Below, piece after piece: positions 1-8,248 of a stretch of DNA of 64,000 nt. Both the position numbers and the translations under genes were made by a program. The notes beneath the pieces were generated by a model that worked only from the letters and a program-made list of their open reading frames with translations, did no database searches and was not told the origin of the DNA. The DNA is from Streptomyces fungicidicus (GTDB lineage: Bacteria; Actinomycetota; Actinomycetes; Streptomycetales; Streptomycetaceae): assembly GCF_003665435.1 (NCBI RefSeq), contig NZ_CP023407.1, positions 5,195,501-5,259,500 on the forward strand, read 5' to 3'. How positions within the stretch are numbered: the stretch's first letter is position 1; the number at the start of each line of letters is the position of its first letter.

Positions 1-1
1 C

Positions 2-1528
2 ACGCCGGTGCCGCCCCCGCTGCTGCTGGTCGCGGCCGGCCTCGCGGTCAGCTACGTCCCCGGGGTGCCCGAGTACACGCTCGACCCGCACATCGTCCTG
101 CCGCTGATCCTGCCCCCGCTGCTGTACACGGCGGCCACCGACAGCTCCTACCTCGACCTGCGGGCGCAACTGCGGCCGGTGGCGCTGCTGTCGGTGGGGT
201 ACGTGCTGTTCGCGACGTTCGCCGTCGGCTGGGTGCTGTACCTGATGGTGCCGGGCCTGCCGCTGACCGCGGCGCTGGTGTTCGGCGCGGTGGTCGCCCC
301 GCCGGACGCGGTGGCGGCGACGGCGGTGGCGCGCCGGGTCGGTCTGCCGTCCCGGATCACCACCATCCTCCAGGGCGAGTCCCTGCTGAACGACGCCACC
401 GCGATCACCGCGTTCCGGGTGGCCGTGGCGGCCGCCGTCGGGGAGGGCGCGACCTGGGCCGGGGGAGTCGGGGAGTTCCTGGTCGCGGCGGTCGGCGGGT
501 TGGCGGTCGGCCTGGTGCTGATGGCGCCGCTGCACTGGCTGCGCACCCATGTGAAGGAGGCGCTGCCGCAGAACACCCTCTCCCTGCTGATCCCGTTCGT
601 CGCCTACGCCGTCGCCGAGCAGGTGCACGCCTCCGGCGTCATCGCCGTCGTGGTCGTCGCCCTCTACCTGGGCCACCGCGCCTGGGAGGTCGACTTCGCC
701 ACCCGGCTCCAGGAGGAGGCGGTGTGGAAGATGGTCGCGTTCGTCCTGGAGTCCGCGGTGTTCGCGCTGATCGGCCTTCAGCTGCCCGTGGTCCTGAGGG
801 GACTCGGCGAGTACCAGGGGATCGAGGCCGCCTGGTACGCGCTCGCCGTGTTCGCGGTGGTCGTCGTCATGCGGTTCCTCTGGGTGTACCCGGCGACCTG
901 GCTGCCCCCGATGCTGTCGGCGAGGATCCGGGAGCGCGAGGGGAGACCCGGCTGGAAGGCGCCGTTAGTCATCGCCTGGGCCGGGATGCGCGGCGTGGTC
1001 TCGCTCGCCATCGCCTTCTCGATCCCGGTCACCGCCGAGGGCGAGGACTTCCCGCAGCGCAACCTGCTGCTCTTCCTGACCTTCACCACCGTCATCGGCA
1101 CCCTGGTCGTGCAGGGGCTGACGCTGCCCCCGCTGATCCGGGTGCTGAAGCTCCCCGGCCGCGACGCGCGGGCCGAGACGCTGGCCGAGGCCAACGCCCA
1201 GGCGCAGGCGTCCCGGGTCGCCGAGCAGCGCCTCGACGAGCTGCTGGCGGACGAGCGCAACGCCCTGCCCGCACCGCTCGCGGAACGCCTGCGCACCGTC
1301 CTGGAGCGCCGCCGCAACGCCGTCTGGGAGCGGCTCGGGCAGGTCAACGCGGTCACGGGGGAGTCGGTGGACGACACCTACCGGCGGCTGTCGCGGGAGA
1401 TGATCGGCGCGGAGCGCGAGGTGTTCGTCCGGCTGCGCGACGGCCGCTACATCGACGACGAGATGCTGCGCACGCTGCTGCGCCGGCTGGACCTGGAGGA
1501 GGCGGCGGCGTACCGGGAAGCGACGTGA
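2..1528 (+). CDS. Na+/H+ antiporter, CPA1 family (5' partial)
   Basis: Membrane cation/proton exchanger of the monovalent cation:proton antiporter-1 type. The visible protein has about ten to eleven hydrophobic segments, the family signatures FGAVVAPPDAVAATAV and GESLLNDATA in the first half, and a charged cytoplasmic tail of about 120 residues rich in Ala, Arg and Glu. The first GTG is at 8, but family members normally have another hydrophobic stretch before PPPLLLVAAG and the frame is open to the window edge, so the gene probably starts outside. Codon 965-967 is TTA, the rare leucine codon read only by the bldA tRNA in Streptomyces, so translation may depend on development. Confidence 0.85.
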   Translation, partial: TPVPPPLLLVAAGLAVSYVPGVPEYTLDPHIVLPLILPPLLYTAATDSSYLDLRAQLRPVALLSVGYVLFATFAVGWVLYLMVPGLPLTAALVFGAVVAPPDAVAATAVARRVGLPSRITTILQGESLLNDATAITAFRVAVAAAVGEGATWAGGVGEFLVAAVGGLAVGLVLMAPLHWLRTHVKEALPQNTLSLLIPFVAYAVAEQVHASGVIAVVVVALYLGHRAWEVDFATRLQEEAVWKMVAFVLESAVFALIGLQLPVVLRGLGEYQGIEAAWYALAVFAVVVVMRFLWVYPATWLPPMLSARIREREGRPGWKAPLVIAWAGMRGVVSLAIAFSIPVTAEGEDFPQRNLLLFLTFTTVIGTLVVQGLTLPPLIRVLKLPGRDARAETLAEANAQAQASRVAEQRLDELLADERNALPAPLAERLRTVLERRRNAVWERLGQVNAVTGESVDDTYRRLSREMIGAEREVFVRLRDGRYIDDEMLRTLLRRLDLEEAAAYREAT

Positions 1529-1540
1529 GGTCGGCCCCGC

Positions 1541-2458
1541 TCAGGGGAAGGGGCGTCCGGTGATCACGGCGGCGACCGTGCTCCCGCGCGGGAACGCGTC
1601 CTCACCGGCCAGGACGACAAGGGCGTAAAGCAACTTGGCGACATAGAGACGCTCCACGGGCAGGCCGTGGCGGTGTTCGAAGTCCTCGGCGAACGCCTCG
1701 AGCTCCGGGGTGATCCGCGCGTATCCGCCGAAGTGGAAGCGGTCGTCGAGGCTCCAGTCGCCGCGCGGACCGCCGAACGCGCCGTGCTGCAGCGCCCGTA
1801 CCGCGTCCGGCAGGAAACCGCCCTTGAGGACGGGTATGCCCAGCGCGCGCGTGCCGTCGCCGAGCCCGGCGGCCAGCCCCGCGAGGGTGCCGCCGGTCCC
1901 GCAGGCCACCGCGGCCACGTCCGCCCGCCCGGCCAGTTCCTCGCCGAGCGCCCGGCAGCCGCACACGGCGGCGGAGTTGCTGCCGCCCTCGGGCACGACG
2001 AGGGCGTCCTCGGCGTCCGCCGCGCGGAGCACGGCCGCCAGGGTCCGCGGATCGGTCTTGCGGCGGTACGTCGACCGGTCGACGAAGTGCAGCCGCATGC
2101 CGTCGGCCGCGCACCGGCCCAGGGAGGGGTTGAGCGGGCGGCCGGCGAGTTCCTGCCCGCGCACCACCCCGACCGTGCGCAGCCCGAGCAGCCGTCCGGC
2201 GGCGGCGGTGGCCCGCAGATGGTTGGAGTACGCGCCGCCGAAGGTGAGCACGGGCCGCCCGGCCGCCCCGGCGAGGTTCGGCGCGAGCTTGCGCCACTTG
2301 TTGCCGATCAGCTCCGGGTGGATCAGGTCGTCCCGCTTCAGCAGGAGCCGCACGCCCCGCCGCTCGAACCGCTCGTCCACGACCTCCCGCAGCGGAGAGG
2401 GCAGCCGCGGGCGCAGGCCCGCGGGTCCGCCGGGGCCGGGAGGGCCGGAACTGGTCAC
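1541..2458 (-). CDS. PLP-dependent ACC deaminase / D-cysteine desulfhydrase family protein
   Basis: Fold-type II PLP enzyme of about 305 residues. Visible signatures are the PLP-lysine region LIGNKWRKL, the ring-stacking segment FGGAYSNHL, PEGGSN and the phosphate-binding glycine loop GTGGTLAGL. Such enzymes deaminate 1-aminocyclopropane-1-carboxylate or release H2S from D-cysteine; the sequence alone does not settle the substrate. The GTG start overlaps the TGA of the upstream membrane-protein gene by four bases (GTGA), implying translational coupling. The frame stays open far upstream, but that part is the shadow of the neighbouring gene. Confidence 0.8.
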   Translation of the reverse strand: MTSSGPPGPGGPAGLRPRLPSPLREVVDERFERRGVRLLLKRDDLIHPELIGNKWRKLAPNLAGAAGRPVLTFGGAYSNHLRATAAAGRLLGLRTVGVVRGQELAGRPLNPSLGRCAADGMRLHFVDRSTYRRKTDPRTLAAVLRAADAEDALVVPEGGSNSAAVCGCRALGEELAGRADVAAVACGTGGTLAGLAAGLGDGTRALGIPVLKGGFLPDAVRALQHGAFGGPRGDWSLDDRFHFGGYARITPELEAFAEDFEHRHGLPVERLYVAKLLYALVVLAGEDAFPRGSTVAAVITGRPFP

Positions 2459-2898
2459 GGGGTCATTGTCGCCCGCGACCGCTCGGGCCCGCGGCCGGGC
2501 CCCCGCCTCCGGCCGCGGCCGCGGACCAGGGCGATCAGGGAGGGGCCGCCCCGCAGGCACCACAGGGCGATCACCGGGTCGCAGATCGCGCAGCCCAGGG
2601 ACGAGGTGTGCGCGAACGGGATGATCGGGTTGCCCTTGAGGTGGTGGACGACGTCCCACACGGTGTGCAGCAGCCAGCCGACGCCGATGAAGGTCCACGA
2701 CTCCAGACCGCGGAACGCCACGTAGGCGAGCAGCGCCGTGAAGGCGAACTCCCAGCCGCCCAGCCCTCCGCCGCTGAGGTAGGCGGCGCCCGCACCGGCG
2801 ACCATGACGGCGTTCAGGCGCCGCCGGTGCGGCTCGTGGACGAGGGACATCAGCAGGGCGTAGAGGACACCGATGCCGATCGGGGCGACGTACTGCAT
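2455..2898 (-). CDS. small integral membrane protein, DUF6010-like
   Basis: A 147-residue protein with about four hydrophobic segments starting directly at the N terminus (MQYVAPIGIGVLYALLMSLV), a conserved-looking WLLHTVWDVVHHLKGNP segment with several histidines, and an Arg/Gly-rich cytoplasmic tail. The pattern matches the uncharacterised DUF6010 membrane family; no biochemical role is known to me. It is the first gene of a two-gene unit and its stop overlaps the start of the PLP enzyme by four bases. Confidence 0.65.
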   Translation of the reverse strand: MQYVAPIGIGVLYALLMSLVHEPHRRRLNAVMVAGAGAAYLSGGGLGGWEFAFTALLAYVAFRGLESWTFIGVGWLLHTVWDVVHHLKGNPIIPFAHTSSLGCAICDPVIALWCLRGGPSLIALVRGRGRRRGPGRGPERSRATMTP

Positions 2899-3029
2899 GG
2901 CGAGGCCTTTTCCTGGGGCGGCGAGGACGGTTCACCACGCTAGGAGCGGTTCCTTTCGGGCCCCAGGGGAGTGAGCGACAGGTTCCGACGGGTTGTCGCC
3001 AGTGGGGGGTGCCTCGCGATGCCGCCGGG

Positions 3030-3623
3030 TCACCCCAGCCGGTCGCCGATCCGCTTCCTCATCGACGTCATCGTGTACCCGCGCGGGTCCACCTTCCCCG
3101 GCTGCCACTCCTTGTGCCCGATCACCGACCGCTCGTTCCAGCCGTGGTGGCGGCAGACGGCCGCCGCGGCTCTCTCGATGGCCTCCAGCTGCGCCGCCGG
3201 CCAGGGGTCCTCGCCGTCGCCCAGGTTCTCGCACTCGAAACCGTAGAAGTGCCGGTTGCCGTCGGTGTTGAGCTCGTTGTCCGCGGGCAGCCGCTGCTGC
3301 TCGGCGATCACCGCGCGGAGCACGTCGTCGTCGCCGAGCCCCGCGTGGTTGGCCCGGCCGTAGCCGACGAGGTGCACCCGGCCGTCCTTGGTGATGACGC
3401 CGTGGCACAGGGGCCCGGGCAGACTCGCGTAGCCCTTGCGGCAGATGTCGACCGTGCGGGCGCTGCCCTTGGTGACCGTGTGGTGGATCATCACGCCGTG
3501 GACCGGGCCCCAGGGGCCCTTGTGGTTGCGGTTGTGGTCGCGCCAGTCGCCGACCTCGACGACCGTGAGACCCTCCGCCTTCAGAGCGCGCAGGAACGCG
3601 CTCGCGGACATGGGTGGGGCCAT
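3030..3623 (-). CDS. N-acetylmuramoyl-L-alanine amidase, PGRP/Ami_2 type
   Basis: Zinc amidase that cleaves the bond between N-acetylmuramic acid and L-alanine in peptidoglycan. The catalytic fold is visible from about residue 45: MIHHTVTKGS carries the first zinc histidine, GRVHLVGYGRANHAG matches the family core, and GHKEWQPGKVDPRG carries the second zinc ligand region. The ATG at 3623 is chosen because AGGAGG lies six bases upstream; the open frame extends about 15 codons further without a ribosome site. There is no signal peptide, unusual for a wall hydrolase, so it may be released by lysis or a non-classical route, or act on imported muropeptides. Confidence 0.8.
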   Translation of the reverse strand: MAPPMSASAFLRALKAEGLTVVEVGDWRDHNRNHKGPWGPVHGVMIHHTVTKGSARTVDICRKGYASLPGPLCHGVITKDGRVHLVGYGRANHAGLGDDDVLRAVIAEQQRLPADNELNTDGNRHFYGFECENLGDGEDPWPAAQLEAIERAAAAVCRHHGWNERSVIGHKEWQPGKVDPRGYTMTSMRKRIGDRLG

Positions 3624-3839
3624 GACCGTCCTCCTACGTGCAGGCCGGCGGCCGCCTTTCGCAGCCACCTGGTACAGGGCCTATTACCTGAAAGGAGCGA
3701 GTTCAACTACCCGTTCGGGGCTGTGCGAGCCGATCCGGACAATTTCCTTCCGGTAGGCCGCCGCCGGACACGGCGCCCCATGTGTGCCCATCCCTCCCAA
3801 GATCCAACCCCGCTCGATCGGGTAATGGCGCGGGCACGT

Positions 3840-3864
3840 TGCGTGAGGAACGCTTGGTCACGCA
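3840..3864. promoter_or_regulatory. inverted repeat upstream of the encapsulin operon
   Basis: TGCGTGA at 3840-3846 and TCACGCA at 3858-3864 form a perfect 7-base inverted repeat with an 11-base spacer, 55 bases before the encapsulin start. The half-sites resemble CRP/FNR-type TGTGA/TCACA sequences but the spacing is wider. It sits in the 295-base divergent region 3624-3918, which otherwise holds no recognisable gene. Operator function is inferred from symmetry and position only. Confidence 0.35.
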
Positions 3865-3918
3865 CAGCGATGCCCGGCGAGGCCGGGTGCCGGTCACCAT
3901 TGGGGAGGGCAATTCTCT

Positions 3919-5325
3919 ATGTCGGTAGGCGAAGAGGTCCGCACGGAGCAGGCCAGGCAGCAGCAGAGCCTCGGCACGGCGGCGGCGCGGAACCTGGCCA
4001 CCACGACCAAGTCCGTGCCGCAGATGCAGGAGATCAGCTCGCGCTGGCTGCTGCTCATGCTGCCCTGGGTCGACGTGCAGGGCGGTACGTACCGCGTGAA
4101 CCGGCGGCTGACGTACGCCGTGGGTGATGGCCGGATGACGTTCGTGAAGACCGGCGACCGGGTCGAGATCATCCCGGCGGAGCTCGGTGAGCTGCCGCTG
4201 CTGCGGTCGTACGAGGACGAGGAGGTGCTGACCGAGCTGGCCTCCCGCTGCCGGCAGCGGGAGATCGAGGCCGGCCAGGTGATCGCCTCCTTCGGCAGCC
4301 CGGCGGACGAGGTGTACCTGCTGGCGCACGGCAGGGTGGAGCGCATCGGCACCGGCCCCTACGGCCAGGACGAGTCGCTCGGAGTTCTGGCCGACGGCGC
4401 CTACTTCGGTGAGCAGGCCCTGCTCGACGAGGACGCCATCTGGGAGTACACCGCCCGCACCCTCACCGCGTGCACCGTACTGGTGCTGCCCCGTGAGGCC
4501 GTCCAGCAGGTCGCCGAGCGGTCGGAGACCCTGCGCGACCACATCCGCCGGCGGACCACGGTCCCCGGCCAGCGCACCAACAAGTACGGCGAGAAGGAGA
4601 TCGACCTCGCGGCCGGTCACAGCGGGGAACCGGACATCCCGCACACCTTCGTCGACTACGAGGCGAGGCCGCGCGAGTACGAACTCAGCGTCGCGCAGAC
4701 CGTGCTGCGCATCCACTCCCGCGTCGCCGACCTCTACAACCAGCCCATGAACCAGACGGAACAGCAGATCCGGCTGACCGTCGAGGCGCTGAAGGAGCGC
4801 CAGGAGCACGAACTCGTCAACAACCGCGACTTCGGACTGCTCCACAACTGCGAGTACGACCAGCGGATCCAGCCGCACGACGGCGTACCCGGCCCCGACG
4901 ACCTGGACGAACTCCTCAGCAGGCGGCGCGGGACCAAACTGCTGCTCGCCCACCCGCGCGCCATCGCCGCGTTCGGCCGTGAGCTCAACAAGCGGGGGCT
5001 CGTCCCGGAGACCATCGACATGGCCGGCAACCGCATCCCCACCTGGCGGGGGGTGCCGATCTACCCGTGCAACAAGATCCCGGTGACCGAGGCGCGTACG
5101 ACCTCGATCATCGCCCTGCGTACCGGAGAGGAGGACCAGGGCGTCATCGGACTGCGGGCCGCCGGCATCCCCGACGAGATCGAGCCGAGTCTGTCCGTGC
5201 GGTTCATGGGCATCAACGAACAGGCCATCATCAAGTACCTGGTCACGGCCTACTACTCGGCCGCGGTCCTGGTGCCGGACGCGCTCGGCGTCCTGGAGAA
5301 CGTCGAGATCGGCCGTTGGCGGTGA
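3919..5325 (+). CDS. family 2B encapsulin nanocompartment shell protein with cyclic-nucleotide-binding domain
   Basis: Shell protein of 468 residues. Residues 1-90 form the N-terminal arm. Residues about 95-208 are an inserted cyclic-nucleotide-binding domain (YLLAHGRVERIG, then YFGEQALLDEDAIW with the phosphate-binding-cassette FGE). From about 230 to the end the HK97-type capsid fold continues (YDQRIQPHDG, DMAGNRIPTWRGVPIYP, FMGINEQAIIKYLVTAYYSAA). This arrangement defines family 2B encapsulins, which self-assemble into protein cages; the ligand of the cNMP domain is unknown. GGGGAGGG lies before the ATG. The next gene, a polyprenyl diphosphate synthase, is 133 bases downstream on the same strand and is one of the enzyme types known as family 2B cargo. 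Confidence 0.92.
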   Translation: MSVGEEVRTEQARQQQSLGTAAARNLATTTKSVPQMQEISSRWLLLMLPWVDVQGGTYRVNRRLTYAVGDGRMTFVKTGDRVEIIPAELGELPLLRSYEDEEVLTELASRCRQREIEAGQVIASFGSPADEVYLLAHGRVERIGTGPYGQDESLGVLADGAYFGEQALLDEDAIWEYTARTLTACTVLVLPREAVQQVAERSETLRDHIRRRTTVPGQRTNKYGEKEIDLAAGHSGEPDIPHTFVDYEARPREYELSVAQTVLRIHSRVADLYNQPMNQTEQQIRLTVEALKERQEHELVNNRDFGLLHNCEYDQRIQPHDGVPGPDDLDELLSRRRGTKLLLAHPRAIAAFGRELNKRGLVPETIDMAGNRIPTWRGVPIYPCNKIPVTEARTTSIIALRTGEEDQGVIGLRAAGIPDEIEPSLSVRFMGINEQAIIKYLVTAYYSAAVLVPDALGVLENVEIGRWR

Positions 5326-5458
5326 CCCTCCGCAGGCTCCCGTCCCGCACGCCGTGTCCCCGCCCGCCCGGGCGGGTACACCTCGGGGGTACGCGCTCGG
5401 CGGGTGCGCAGACGCCGCCCCTGCGCTCCCTCACCGAGCCGGCCCCAGGGGGAAACCG

Positions 5459-6574
5459 ATGACGGAGTCCGTGACGGAGCCCACGGCAGGGCTCGCGCCG
5501 GGCAGCCCGCCCGGTACCCCGGCCGTGCCGCAGCAGCGGCCCGGCGGCGACGGGCACGAGGCGACGGCGCTGCTGGAGCGGGCGCGGGCCGCGGTCGACC
5601 CGGTGATGCGGGCCGCCATCGGCTCGCTGCCCGGCCCGATGCGCCGCGTCGCGCTCTACCACTTCGGCTGGGAGCGGGCCGACGGCACACCGGCCGCCGG
5701 CGGTGCGGGCAAGGCGATCCGTCCCGCCCTGGTGCTCGCCGCGGCGTCCGCCCTGGGCGGGCCGGCGGCCCGGGCGGCGGCCGCGCGGGCGGCGGTCGCC
5801 GTGGAACTGGTCCACAACTTCACGCTGCTGCACGACGACGTGATGGACCGGGACACCACCCGCCGGCACCGGCCCACCGCCTGGACGGTGTTCGGGGACG
5901 CCGACGCGATCCTCGCGGGGGACGCCCTCCAGGCGCTCGCCCTGCGGCTGCTCGCGGAGGACACACATCCGGCGGCCCCGGCCGCGGCGGCACGGCTCGC
6001 GGACTGCGTGATCGAGCTGTGCGCGGGACAGCACTCCGACACGGCCATGGAGCGGCGGGCCCCCGACGAGGTCACCCTCGCCGAGACGCTCGCCATGGCC
6101 GAGGCCAAGACCGGGGCGCTGCTGGGCTGCGCCTGCGCGATCGGGGCGCTGTACGCGGACGCCGGGGACGCGGACGTGGAGGCGCTGGACGCGTTCGGCA
6201 GGGAGGCGGGCCTGGCCTTCCAGCTGATCGACGACGTGATCGGCATATGGGGCGACCCGCGGCGCACCGGCAAGCCGGCCGGCGCGGATCTGGCCGCCCG
6301 CAAGAAGTCACTGCCGGTGGTCGCCGCGCTCACCTCCGGCACGCCGGAGGCGGCGGAGCTCGCCGTCCTCTACGCGGCCCCGCACCGTGAGGAGGACGAC
6401 CTGCAGCAGATCACCCTGGCCGTGGAACGGGCGGGCGGCCGTGACTGGGCCCAGGCCCAGGCGGCCGACCGGATGGCGCGGGCGATGCAGGAAGTGGCCC
6501 GGGCGGTGCCCGACCCGGAGAGGGCGGGCGGGCTGCTGGCCCTGGCCGAGTTCGTGACACGGCGCAGTACCTGA
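5459..6574 (+). CDS. polyprenyl diphosphate synthase, probable encapsulin cargo
   Basis: Trans-isoprenyl diphosphate synthase of 371 residues that condenses isopentenyl diphosphate with allylic diphosphates. The first Asp-rich motif LLHDDVMD has its aspartates at about 126, 127 and 130; the second, LIDDVIGIWGDP, begins near 256. The lysine segment LAARKKSLPVV follows. Residues 1-35 (Gly, Pro, Ala, Thr, Glu) look disordered and precede the catalytic fold, as expected for N-terminal cargo-loading segments of family 2 encapsulins. The ATG at 5459 follows AGGGGGAAACCG. The preceding gene is the encapsulin shell, so encapsulated isoprenoid synthesis is the likely role. Product chain length cannot be read from sequence. 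Confidence 0.87.
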   Translation: MTESVTEPTAGLAPGSPPGTPAVPQQRPGGDGHEATALLERARAAVDPVMRAAIGSLPGPMRRVALYHFGWERADGTPAAGGAGKAIRPALVLAAASALGGPAARAAAARAAVAVELVHNFTLLHDDVMDRDTTRRHRPTAWTVFGDADAILAGDALQALALRLLAEDTHPAAPAAAARLADCVIELCAGQHSDTAMERRAPDEVTLAETLAMAEAKTGALLGCACAIGALYADAGDADVEALDAFGREAGLAFQLIDDVIGIWGDPRRTGKPAGADLAARKKSLPVVAALTSGTPEAAELAVLYAAPHREEDDLQQITLAVERAGGRDWAQAQAADRMARAMQEVARAVPDPERAGGLLALAEFVTRRST

Positions 6575-6643
6575 CGGCCCGCCGGCCGTCACCCCGGTCC
6601 CGGAACCACCGGGTGCCGTGCGGCTCCTGACCCCGCACGGCAC
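6572..6643 (+). terminator. double hairpin ending the encapsulin operon
   Basis: Two perfect hairpins follow one another. TGACGGCC (6572-6579) pairs with GGCCGTCA (6584-6591) over a 4-base loop and includes the synthase stop codon. GTGCCGTGCGG (6613-6623) pairs with CCGCACGGCAC (6633-6643) over a 9-base loop. There is no U-tract, as is common in Streptomyces terminators. Confidence 0.6.
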
Positions 6644-6767
6644 GGTGGCTCCGGCCCGGCGGGTCCCGCACTTCCCCACGATGTGCGGGGCCCGCCTCCT
6701 CCCGCGACCGTCCCCCGTTAGGCTCAACGCCCGTATGTACAGGCACGGTTGGAGCGAAGGGGCGGAC

Positions 6768-7403
6768 ATGGGTGTGGCGATCCGTACGGCTGGGGACGAG
6801 GACCGGGAGCTGATCGTCCGGCTTCTGGACGGGGCGTTCCAGGACGACCCGGTCAGCGGCTGGGTGTTCCCCGGCGACGAGTACCGCCGCACGACGCACC
6901 ACAGGCTCATGGCCGCCTTCACCGACGTGGTACTCGCCGAGGGACGCGTCGACATCACCGAGGACGGCTCGGCGTGCGCCCTGTGGATGTCGGTACCGGC
7001 GGACGACCCCGGGCACGGCGAGGAGCAGCCGGAGGACGACGGCTTCGCGCGGATGCGCCGGGCGGTCGACCCGGAGAACGAGCGCGTGGAGCTGATCGGC
7101 CGGCTCACCGCGGGCATCCACCCCGCGGGGCGGTCCCACGAGTACCTGTGGATGATCGGCGTGGCGCCCGGCCGCCAGGGGGAGGGGCTCGGCACCGCGC
7201 TGATCGGGTCGGTCCTCGACCGCTGCGACCGGGAGGGCCGGGCGGCGTATCTCGAGGCGAGCAGCGAGCGCAGCGTCCGGCTGTACCGGCGGCTGGGTTT
7301 CGAGACGTCCGGGGAGCCCCTCGCCCTCCCGGACGGCCCGCACATGTGGCCCATGTGGCGCGAGCCCCGGCCCAGCGGCTCGGGGGCCGGCCTGGAGGGG
7401 TGA
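6768..7403 (+). CDS. GNAT family N-acetyltransferase
   Basis: Acetyl-CoA-dependent acetyltransferase of about 211 residues. The acetyl-CoA pyrophosphate-binding motif is IGVAPGRQGEGLGTALIG in the second half, followed by YLEASSERSVRLYRRLGF, the usual C-terminal beta strand and helix of GNAT proteins. The substrate is unknown. The ATG at 6768 follows GAAGGGGCGGAC; a second ATG at 6735 is in frame but lacks a ribosome site. It is a single gene after the encapsulin terminators. Confidence 0.82.
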   Translation: MGVAIRTAGDEDRELIVRLLDGAFQDDPVSGWVFPGDEYRRTTHHRLMAAFTDVVLAEGRVDITEDGSACALWMSVPADDPGHGEEQPEDDGFARMRRAVDPENERVELIGRLTAGIHPAGRSHEYLWMIGVAPGRQGEGLGTALIGSVLDRCDREGRAAYLEASSERSVRLYRRLGFETSGEPLALPDGPHMWPMWREPRPSGSGAGLEG

Positions 7404-7588
7404 GTTCCGTGCCCTGAGCCGTCTCCCCACGGCCCACGGCCGCCACCCCCGACGACACTCCGGGGCCCCGGACAGGGACGTTCGGCCCTGGCCGCCGATG
7501 CCTCCGCGGGCTTCACTGGCTCGCGGGTGGCGCCCGCCGGCCGGTGCGAGGGCCCGGCGGCGCCGGACGACGAGGCGGCGGGGGCGGG

Positions 7589-8125
7589 ATGAGCACAGCG
7601 GCGGACGACGGCAGGCCGGGCCGGGACATCATGGTGGTCGGGCACGCCGACCTGACCCCGGAGGCACTGCCGCTGGTGGAGTCCGCGCTGCGGGCCCGCC
7701 TGGCGCGGCGGCCCGCCCCCGCCATGGCGATGGTGCGGACCGGCGCGGGCACCCCGCTGGCGTCCGGCCGGGCGGCGCGTGCGTCGGGATGCCCGCTGGT
7801 CGTGGCGATCCCCACGCGGGTCGGGATGCCCGCGATGCCGCCCCGGCGCGACCGGATGGCGACCGGCGAGCTGCTGACCCTCGCCGACCGGGTGCGTCTG
7901 CTGACCTACGACCCGACGGACCGTGACTCCTGCATCGGCGCGGACGAGCGGCTCGTCGCCGCCGGCGGTCTCGTGCTGGCCGTCTGGGACGGCTCCCCCT
8001 CCGACGGCCGTGACGCCACGGCCCATCTGGTGACGTACGCCCGCGCACGAGGCGTCCCCGTGGAGATCGTCTGGCCCGAGGGCGCCGCCCGGGAAGCGGC
8101 GACCGCGGCCGGCGCCACGGGCTGA
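7589..8125 (+). CDS. hypothetical protein, Rossmann-like (possible SLOG-type nucleotide binder)
   Basis: A 178-residue soluble protein. It begins with a hydrophobic strand and Gly/His loop (IMVVGHADLTPEALPLV), has a second strand CPLVVAIPTRVG, and a late strand GLVLAVWDGSPSDGRDATAH followed by YARARGVPVEIVWP. That order of alternating strands and helices, with a small-residue loop WDGSPSDG near the end, resembles the SLOG/DprA-like Rossmann folds that bind nucleotides. No catalytic motif is certain. It ends 123 bases before ctaD on the same strand. Confidence 0.55.
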   Translation: MSTAADDGRPGRDIMVVGHADLTPEALPLVESALRARLARRPAPAMAMVRTGAGTPLASGRAARASGCPLVVAIPTRVGMPAMPPRRDRMATGELLTLADRVRLLTYDPTDRDSCIGADERLVAAGGLVLAVWDGSPSDGRDATAHLVTYARARGVPVEIVWPEGAAREAATAAGATG

Positions 8126-8248
8126 CGGGACGACAGGGACCATCGGCCCCTGCCCGGAGCCCGTCGCAGGGCCCCTTCGACCCATGTGGAGCCCTCTCCC
8201 CGCCGTCGATCATGGGCGCGCGAAACAGCTTGGGGAGGAAGACGTCCG

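Noticed and set aside
1626..1628. TTA triplet on the minus strand within the PLP enzyme
   Set aside because: It is out of frame; the codons there read TTG CTT TAC.
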